This document shows, one piece after another, positions 57,000-64,000 of a stretch of DNA of 64,000 nucleotides. A program made the position numbers and the translations under genes. The DNA comes from Anadara kagoshimensis. Its lineage: Eukaryota; Mollusca; Bivalvia; Arcoida; Arcidae. The stretch lies in the NCBI GenBank assembly GCA_021292105.1, contig CM037869.1, positions 8,404,704 through 8,468,703 on the forward strand. Direction: 5' to 3'. The first letter of the stretch is position 1, and the number at the start of each line of letters is the position of its first letter. Below the pieces are notes generated by a model, which saw only the letters and a program-made list of their open reading frames with translations, searched no databases and had not been told where the DNA came from.

Positions 57000-57990
57000 G
57001 TAGTTTCTTCCGAAAACACAAGATTATCAATGTCAGACAGCTAATCAAAATGTTATTTTTTTATGTTCTCTTCATCACTTAATGTTTCCGAAAAAGTCGG
57101 ACATTAAACTGCCAATATCAAGGCCATTATCTAACTAATCGTTGGAATTAGATAATACTTTTGACATACCCGACGACCAATTTTCATCCAGATCATCAAG
57201 ATGACTTGGTTTTTGCCCTGCCTATTTTCTGCTGTTGAATCTGAAAAAAAAACGGCTGTCTGCATTCACATGCACGTTTTTCTCATTGTTTTGCTGGCTT
57301 TATGTAACTAACATCACTTGCAATTGTTCCTAAACTATTTTCGAATTCAAATGAAAGAAAGTATACAAATTTACCATGGTAATATCTCATGCAAGTTCGA
57401 ATTACGGTTTTTGGAGTGAAATAGATTTTAAAGAATTTCTGAGGGAAAGTGGAATTTCAACAACAAATTCCAGCAAATCAGCGCAAGTGCAATTATTTAA
57501 GAGGACGATACAAAGATATATATCTCTTAATTGCAGGACGGCTGTAGGTACATACGGTTTCGATTTAACATTGCTTAAGTTTATGACAACGTAATTCGCT
57601 CATAAATGAATGATAAATCGGGGACTCACAAAATACAAAACGTGGAATAAGCTATTTGTTTCAGTATAGATTTTTAGGTTCTCTCCAAAATAGTTACACA
57701 AGTTGCATATGAATCAGTAACCAATGGTGAATTTCATATACCAGAGTTGTGAAACTGCTTCTATATGCTTTCTGCGTTTAACTAATTTTTTTATCATCCT
57801 CTATACCAATTGTAGAGTGCACATATTACATTATCAAGAAAAGCTGGAACATGAGTATGTGAAATATTACTCTTCATTTTTGCCTGGCTGTATGGACATT
57901 TATCTTTGCCACCGATAATAGCAGATGCACATGTTCTTATGAGGCTGAATATCTATGCAAAGTTTTAAAAAATTGGACCATATATAATTA
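57000..57990. other. No gene seen
   Basis: AT-rich DNA. Frames 57376-57594 and 57724-57918 show no motif or neighbour support. Confidence 0.4.
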
Positions 57991-58002
57991 ACACAAGAAG
58001 AA

Positions 58003-58125
58003 AAGTCACCTTTAAGGATCCTTAAAGCCCCCTTAAAGACTGATTAAATGGGCTTTAAGGATCTTTAAGGACCTTAAATGTGTCTTTAAGGTCTCTTTTA
58101 GGACATCCTTAAAGATCCTTAATGG
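58003..58125. repeat. Cluster of CTTTAAGG/CCTTAAAG palindromes
   Basis: Contains the perfect 18-bp palindrome CTTTAAGGATCCTTAAAG (58010-58027) and about eight further CTTTAAGG or CCTTAAAG words in both orientations within 120 bp. Confidence 0.85.
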
Positions 58126-58393
58126 AACTGAAATTTCATTTCATAAATTAGAGACTTACCTGACATATATAACGTTAGGATTTCAATCTCGTTCCCATAT
58201 AACGCCCGGAAGTAAAAATCACGCTACTAACTGGACAGTTATACTACTTCCGGTTAGTAGCGCCCTCGTCAGTTTTCTTTCTCGGCGCAAGAAAAGCCAC
58301 ACGTGCTCGCTCGTTACTCTCCGAGAATTTGTTTTTGGATATTTTGTCCATAGTTTTTTATTGTGGAATAGACTTCTTTCATTAGTATTTGCA

Positions 58394-58985
58394 ATGAATG
58401 AAGACCACCACACTTCGGAAATAGCAGAAGATGGTTTTTCGTCTACTCATGAAACACGTGGTCAGGAAAATCTCGTAATAAGCGTAAGTCTAAATACAAA
58501 GCTCTTGAAGAAAAATGGGAGCAAAAATTTGATAGTTTGACTGGTAAATTGTCAGATATCTTTAATTTCATTCAAAATCAGCAGTCGACAAGTGCCGAAA
58601 ATGACGAAAATCTCCACCCCGGGCACAGAGCTCAAATGTGGATTCTGACGGAGATGAAGAAATTTATCTCCAACCAGGTCAAGAGGAATCTTTGGACACA
58701 GAGTCCATTAATGATGGTAACGATTTCGACACAAAGTCGGATAGTGACACTGAACAAGTACATGTATCAGAAAAAACTAAAAAGTGTCTTTTTGAACTTT
58801 TTGGGGATGATGCTGAAGCGAAAAAAACTGAAAAGAAAAATGGTATTGTCATGGATAAATCCCACAAAGAAGTCCTTCTAGGTCACTGGCGGTCAGATAA
58901 ACCAAATTTAATAACCGCATTCAGTGAGGAAACTAAAGATGAGTTATACAATATAAAACATCCGACTGTAATCAATTATAGATGA
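58394..58985 (+). pseudogene. Element ORF1-like (gag-like) remnant
   Basis: Starts MNEDHHTSEIAEDGFSSTHE, shifts frame near 58475, continues KYKALEEKWEQKFDSLTGKL (coiled-coil-like), shifts again near 58640 to an acidic region SDGDEEIYL...ESINDGNDFD, then CLFELFGDDAEAK and VLLGHWRSDKPNLITAF. Coiled-coil plus acidic region plus a W-containing capsid-like block is common in DIRS/Ngaro or similar ORF1 proteins of molluscs and cnidarians. That is family knowledge by pattern, not certain. Confidence 0.45.
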
Positions 58986-59033
58986 CCAGTAGATAATGAA
59001 ATTTTAGAAAAAGCTGTTGGCATTTTTTCCAAT

Positions 59034-59165
59034 GATTTTGTACATGATGCAAATGCATTTAACCATTTCTTGAAAGTAATACATAGCCATTTGACAAAGA
59101 ATATAGATTTTGTACATGATGCAAATGCATTTAACAATTTCTTGAAAGTAATACATAGACATTGA
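59034..59165. repeat. 72-bp tandem duplication
   Basis: GATTTTGTACATGATGCAAA through GAAAGTAATACATAG occurs twice, period 72 bp, differing by one or two bases. Each copy has the octamer ATGCAAAT. Confidence 0.85.
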
Positions 59166-59280
59166 GGAGTCATTTGTCATTAGTGACGACTGTACATCAC
59201 AATACAAATTTAAGACAGCATTAATGGAAACTAGCACCGACATAGAAAGTTAAGTTGTAGCTATAGAAAGAGATTATCAA
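59160..59280 (+). pseudogene. Decayed transposase-like (SDxC..QYK) fragment
   Basis: Plus strand: IEESFVISDDCTSQYKFKTA, LMETSTDIES, stop, AIERDYQGTGRS. The SD.C.SQYK motif and following IER resemble a transposase-like protein family of invertebrates, by pattern. The reading resumes at 61482 after the LINE insertion, so the LINE disrupted it. Confidence 0.4.
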
Positions 59281-59294
59281 GGCACGGGAAGAAG
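59281..59294. repeat. LINE target duplication, left
   Basis: GGCACGGGAAGAAG, exact copy at 61468-61481. Confidence 0.85.
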
Positions 59295-61467
59295 TGAGTG
59301 AGTGAGTGAGTTATTGTTTAAAGCCGAATCAGCATTAATGCAGCTATTCGCGGCTGGAAAAAGTAAAAGATACAATAGTATCAATAACACAAAGTATTAA
59401 AATGTAAAGTTAAAAATAACAACAAATACATTTTTTAATAAAACTATTGCTAAACTGATAAAAACCAGTTATATCACAGACAATTTAGAAATAAAACATT
59501 GGCTTATATATGATAAAACAATTATATTTTATGATACAAGTTAATTTCCCGAAGGAAGTTTAAAATTTGATGTCCACTGACATTACTAAAAAGATCTTGC
59601 ATTGATAATGCTGAATAAAAAGTATCCCTTGTATGTGCAAAGTCAACACAATCCAGCAAAATGTGCTGGATAGATTGTTGACCTTGACAAGGGATACACT
59701 GGGGAGGTTGTTCTCCTTTCAATATAAAAGAATGTGTAAAATAACTATGGCCGATTCTACAGCGCCGAAGAACAATACTTTCATGCCTATTGTACTGGGA
59801 CAAAGGTGTAAATCCCAGACAAGGCTGAATTGAAAATAATGTATTACGTTCTTGGCTATTCCAATGACTTGACCATTGATCATTGATATAATTGTATATC
59901 AATGGTTTTAAATCAGTATGCGGAATTGCGCAAGAAGTTATATTTTTAGACAATGCTGCTTTAGCAGCTGAATCGGCTTTTGTGTTGCCTTTAATACCAA
60001 CATGGTTAGGCAACCAACAATAATGTATTATTTTATTAAAGTCTGAAACTGCATATGTAATTGAAGTATGCAATTCCAGAATTTCACTGATTAGAGGGTG
60101 ATCAAAATTTCTGCTCTTTATTGCCCGAAGGACAGATAGAGTCGGAGCATATAATAAAATTGTTATGAGGCGATTTTGAAATAAACTGTAAAGCAAGCAA
60201 TATTGCTTTAGCCTCAGCTGTGAATATGGAGCTTTCATTTGGAAGGCGAATACTTATTGTTTCGTCTCCAATAACTGCGGCTGCTGATACCCGACCAGCA
60301 GTTTTGGATCCATCAGTATAAATTGGATGCCACTGTCGTAGTTCCTCTCTAATAATTGGAGGAATTAAACGACTATATCCATCTTTAATAAAAGCAAATT
60401 CCTGTTAATAAACGTCTTGGCTTGTTTCTGACTTTTTATAGTTTGTTAAATCCAAATTGACTTCTGGTTTATCAAGAAGCCAAGGTGGATCATCTGTTAA
60501 TTTGTGTTTTTTAATACGATTTAGTTGTAAATTACATTCCTCCAAATGTGGTTTTAAACGTATTCCTAAAGGTGCAATAGCATTAACCTTTTTATTGTAT
60601 AGCTCTTGATAAGGAGGATTAAAAACACAGTGAAATGCCGGATTTGATGGATTTGCAAATAATTTTGTGGCATATTGCAGAGATAATTTAGTACGCCTTA
60701 AATGCAGTGGAGGTTCATTAGCTTCCACGTACAATCTATCAATTAGAGACGTTTTAAAAGCTCCCAAACATATTCGTAGACCTTGGTGATGAATTGTATC
60801 AAGGTCTTTTAAATATGATTTACGGGCAGATCCATACATAATAGACCCGTAATCCAGTTTAGATCTGATAAGTGACCTGTATAAATGAAGTAACGTTGGT
60901 TGATCACCACCCCAGTGTGTATTGGATAAAACCTTTAAAATATCCAATGCCTTAAGACATTTAGCCTTGAGACTTTTAATATGGGGAATAAAAGATAATT
61001 TGGAATCAAATAAGATTCCTAAAAACTTAGCTTCTTTTACGACTTTAATAATACTGCCATTGATATAAAGTTCAGGGTCATTATGCATTTTGCGTTTATT
61101 ACAGAAATGGATACATGAAGTTTTAGTTTTTGAAAACTTAAACCCGTTTTCTAATGACCATTTTTGTATTTTGTTGAGGCAAAGTTGAAGTTGCCTTTCA
61201 ATAGCATGCATATGTGTCCCTCTACAGGAGATGCCAAAGTCATCAACAAAGAGAGATCCATCTATGCTATTGTTTAAAACTTTAGCTAAGCTATTTATTT
61301 TAATGCTAAAAAGAGTTACAGATAAAATACTACCTTGCGGGACACCCATCTCTTGATCGAAGACATCAGAGAGGGTTGACACCAACCGAACTTTGAATTC
61401 TCGATTTTCGAGAAAGTTTTTAATAAAATTAGGAGTATGACCCCTAAGACCCATATCATGAAGATCT
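59295..61467 (-). pseudogene. I/Nimb-like LINE, 5'-truncated, with TSD
   Basis: Minus strand. RT frame 60405-61472: MGLRGHTPNFIKNFLENREF, GVPQGSILSVTLFSIKINSL, DGSLFVDDFGISCRG (VDD rather than ADD), SKTKTSCIHFCNK, KFLGILFDSKLSFIPHIK, LYRSLIRSKLDYGSIMYGSA. Then, in a second frame, RNase H: HPIYTDGSKTAGRVSAAAVI (Asp) and IFTAEAKAILLAL (Glu), YCWLPNHVGIKGNTKADSAA (Asp). Finally zinc-like CIPCQGQQSIQHILLDC and the end ILNFLREINLYHKI at 59525. RT followed by RNase H suggests the I group. The 3' UTR ends in a TGAG/CTCA microsatellite (59295-59310). Breaks near 60170 and 60405. Confidence 0.85.
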
Positions 61468-61481
61468 GGCACGGGAAGAAG
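61468..61481. repeat. LINE target duplication, right
   Basis: GGCACGGGAAGAAG, exact copy of 59281-59294; marks the 5' (truncated) end of the LINE. Confidence 0.85.
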
Positions 61482-61712
61482 CGTTGTGACAGAGAAGGGA
61501 GATCTTAAATTCTAAGGTTTCTAGAGCCATACGAAATAGAGAAGGTATTGGTAATGATGCAATGTTTGCAGTGTACTGTTGAGAATCTTTTTTGAGCGAA
61601 AGGAAATGTTGAAAGTGGAAAATGTAACCATAAAAGGCGCACAATTATATCTGTTGATCAAGATATAAAGTCGAAAATTTATAACTGGATTTTTGGATAC
61701 GGTTGTGCATAT

Positions 61713-62351
61713 ATCAAAAACAAACATACTTATCCATTTCCGAATCACAATCCAGAAGCAAAGTAAAAACTTTGGAACTGACAAGTTAGGTTAGACACGT
61801 GAACTTCCACCAGGGAAGTGAGGCCGGGTGCTCCGGAAGGGTAAGCACCTCCTGTTTAGCTAGCTACACCCGTCACGTGTGTAATCAAAATTGTGTGAAA
61901 GGAACATGGAACTATGAGACGTCAAATATATCCAAGGCAATCCTGGACACAGAGACATCAAACCTATCAACAATACTGTGATGACGACCATAAAACTTTT
62001 TGAGGGCCATGATAAGCCTAGGCTTGCAATATTCCCGAGTCAACAATATAATTTGCAATCAGCCTACTTCGTTGTACAAAGTCCCCGTAGTGGGAACAAG
62101 CTCTACCATAGCGTATTAATTGGGAAACAAATACACCATAAGCAGGAGAAGCGGGTTTATTGCTGCATAAAAAAGGAAAGTTGACAATAGAAAAATTGAA
62201 GTCATCACGTTTGTCATAAAGTTTCAAATGTAGCCTTTCTTGTGCGTCATAATTCAGGTATAAGTCTTAATATGAAGCAGAACTTGAGGAATCAGTCGTG
62301 TCTTTTATTTCAAGCTCACTAGGATAGATGACATTTACATAGTCTCCAAAT
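61713..62351 (-). pseudogene. Penelope-like element, second long copy
   Basis: Minus strand, near-identical to 48610-49249: LEIKDTTDSSSSASY then a stop (YLDL reads Y*DL), KLYDKRDDFNFSIVNFPFLC, SQLIRYGRACSHYGDFVQRS, a break near 62040, and the complete 3' UTR (61713-61905). 5'-truncated further than the 48-kb copy. Confidence 0.8.
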
Positions 62352-62439
62352 TTATTCAGGAATATTTTCAATTGTTAAATTTGAACTTTAAATTTTGTTA
62401 AAGATGAGTTTTGATTGGCATAAATTTCATGATAAATTC

Positions 62440-63220
62440 GGTTGGAAAACTTATTACCTATAGAAGTAAGTAATGTATTTAAAACTCGACATATATTACA
62501 GGATAACTTGCGTGCAATTTATCAAAGACTAGTACAGTATATACAACTTGCAACACGTATAGATGAAATTAAAGCCGATATATATACTGTAATACCCAGC
62601 AACAACAAGCATGCAAGATTTTATCCAGACAACTGTCCAGGACAAAACCGGAACCAATTTATTGCCACTGTTACATTTTTACCAAACATAGAAACGATAG
62701 ATTACATTTTAAGAGCAAGGACACACTCAGATGGAATATGACAGGATGCATTCCGCTATTGGGTTAGCTTAAAAACATGCAGAGATGTATGTACCACAGG
62801 AGTAGGCATGCAAAACATACCCATACTTGGTTGTGGCATTAAAACACGTTGACATCTGGGATTTTAAAGCTTCCAGACACAGTGCATGGAATAAAGCACA
62901 GTTGAAGCAAGTGGCTTCTAGATCAACTGTCTAAAAATGAAATGGCTGAGGTTTGTAAAAGAAGACCCAGATACCATCCAGTTAAAATACAATTATGATG
63001 AGGATTTTAGGAAAATGAAAATATCTGCGGCTGGAAAAAGGGGACTGCCTGCTGAAACAACGAAAGGACTCTCAAAGTAATACACGAAGTAGCAATCAAT
63101 TTCAGCAGCAAAAAAAGAAAGATATCATTATGTTCAACGGAGGTCATTCCATCGTTTTGTCATCTACCTCCAATGTTCGAGATAAATTGCCTGATTCAGA
63201 CATGGAAGACTGAGTGTTAA
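62440..63220 (+). pseudogene. Decayed transposase-like gene (DNCPGQN type)
   Basis: Plus strand frame 62442-62741: LQDNLRAIYQRLVQYIQLAT, then RFYPDNCPGQNRNQFIATV. Later frames give WLRFVKEDPDTIQLKYNYDE and ISAAKKKDIIMF. The order DNC.GQN.N..., W..F.....D......, I.A.KK.DI. matches a widespread invertebrate transposase-like protein (pattern from memory). Several stops. Confidence 0.5.
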
Positions 63221-64000
63221 CAGTTTATACAAGTGCCATTCGTAAAGACACTTTATTGAGAAGTAGAATTAAACATGGAATAACTAGTAATTTACATTTA
63301 ATTAATTAATGACTTCAATGTAATTTTTTAGGTTAAGTTCATTTTATTTGGTCTATTAAATAGTTATCATATAATCAAAAACAAACATACTTATCCATTT
63401 CCGAATGTCCATAACTGTTAAGGAAATGATACATGACAATCTGTTATCTCATAAAACAGTTTTATAAAATTAATATTGAAATGCTAAAACTGGTTATTTG
63501 TCTGTGTTGTTTGGCAGAAATATACATGTCTGTTTAAAAACAACCCGCTGTATTGTGTGTAGAGGTTTATATATTTTTTACAGATGATATTTAATTTCTA
63601 AAAAGCCAAACTCTAGCATATTCAGATAATGCTTAATGGCACTAATGTACATACTCATTTTATAATGGTAGTGAATGCCATATTATGCATGCTATAAATA
63701 TAAAGACTTTCACAATAAATACAGCTACTATGCAGGTTTCAATTGGAAAATAAAAGTAATAATTTAAAATTTATGATTCTTTTTTTATTATTCAATCTAT
63801 TGATACAGGACATTATTTGTGTATAGATAACGCGTTTTTCTGTTTCATACTCATCTGTATTTTTATTATCTTTTCAAACTTTATTCCTCTAATTGTGCAT
63901 AATGTAAGTTGTTGGAGATACTAGGTTGTGGCTTTAACCCATCGATATATACATGTATATTATTCTATAACGGGACTGAAACAGCTGTTGTACGTATTTG
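63221..64000. other. No gene; one Penelope-like end
   Basis: 63374-63407 (ATAATCAAAAACAAACATAC, TTATCCATTTCCGAA) is the last ~35 bp of the Penelope-like tail in minus orientation. The remainder is AT-rich with no signal. Confidence 0.5.

Overview
This window looks like AT-rich, intron-poor, gene-poor nuclear DNA from an invertebrate animal, most likely a mollusc and quite possibly a bivalve. That placement rests on the mix of mobile-element families: DIRS-type YR retrotransposons, Penelope-like RTs of the RYIDDV type, I/Nimb-type LINEs, a CATACCTGCCAACC hAT, a THAP-coding TTAA transposon, and decayed SWIM-type and other transposase-like genes. It is inference, not a sequence match. I see no bacterial-type operons, no CRISPR array, no rRNA and no convincing intact host gene. 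Nearly everything recognisable is a transposon, a retroelement fragment or a tandem repeat, and almost all coding regions are broken by frameshifts or stops. The clear exception is one open THAP-domain ORF.

Layout. 0-9.2 kb is a mosaic of 3' tails of a Penelope-like element and of an I/Nimb-like LINE. It carries a 1.58-kb THAP transposon (3695-5270) cleanly inserted at a TTAA inside one LINE tail, plus a 76-bp hairpin palindrome and a DIRS gag fragment. 9.2-13.4 kb holds a decayed transposase-like gene and a 340-bp-arm inverted repeat. 13.5-18.2 kb is bounded by inverted arrays of a TTTCGTCCC-type motif, so it is a foldback-like element, and it contains a LINE end. 19.0-25.3 kb is one nested composite: a hAT element (TIRs 19014-19027 and 25298-25311) carrying a Mutator-like element with ~140-bp TIRs and a 9-bp target duplication, an L1-type LINE, a pogo-like MITE and the zinc-finger exon of the hAT transposase.

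25.4-30.3 kb holds a candidate exon, a piggyBac transposase fragment fused in frame to the integrase of a 3'-truncated Ty3/gypsy element, and that element's 5' LTR. 30.4-31.5 kb is another LINE fragment. 34.1-39.2 kb is a ~384-bp tandem satellite with about 14 units. 41-53 kb contains two DIRS copies, decayed transposase/SWIM genes, a palindrome-rich short tandem repeat and the longest Penelope-like RT copy. 53.6-57.0 kb is a tandem array whose ~142-bp unit contains nuclear-receptor-like half-sites. 58-63.4 kb has decayed element genes, an I/Nimb-like LINE with a 14-bp target duplication, and a second Penelope-like copy.

The genes do not form a pathway. The window is best read as a stratified record of insertions, and several layers can be ordered: the THAP element is younger than its LINE tail, and the MULE is younger than the hAT. 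The most noteworthy single item is the THAP element. It is bounded by a TTAA duplication, has subterminal inverted repeats, and keeps an open ORF that appears to encode only the N-terminal DNA-binding part of a transposase.
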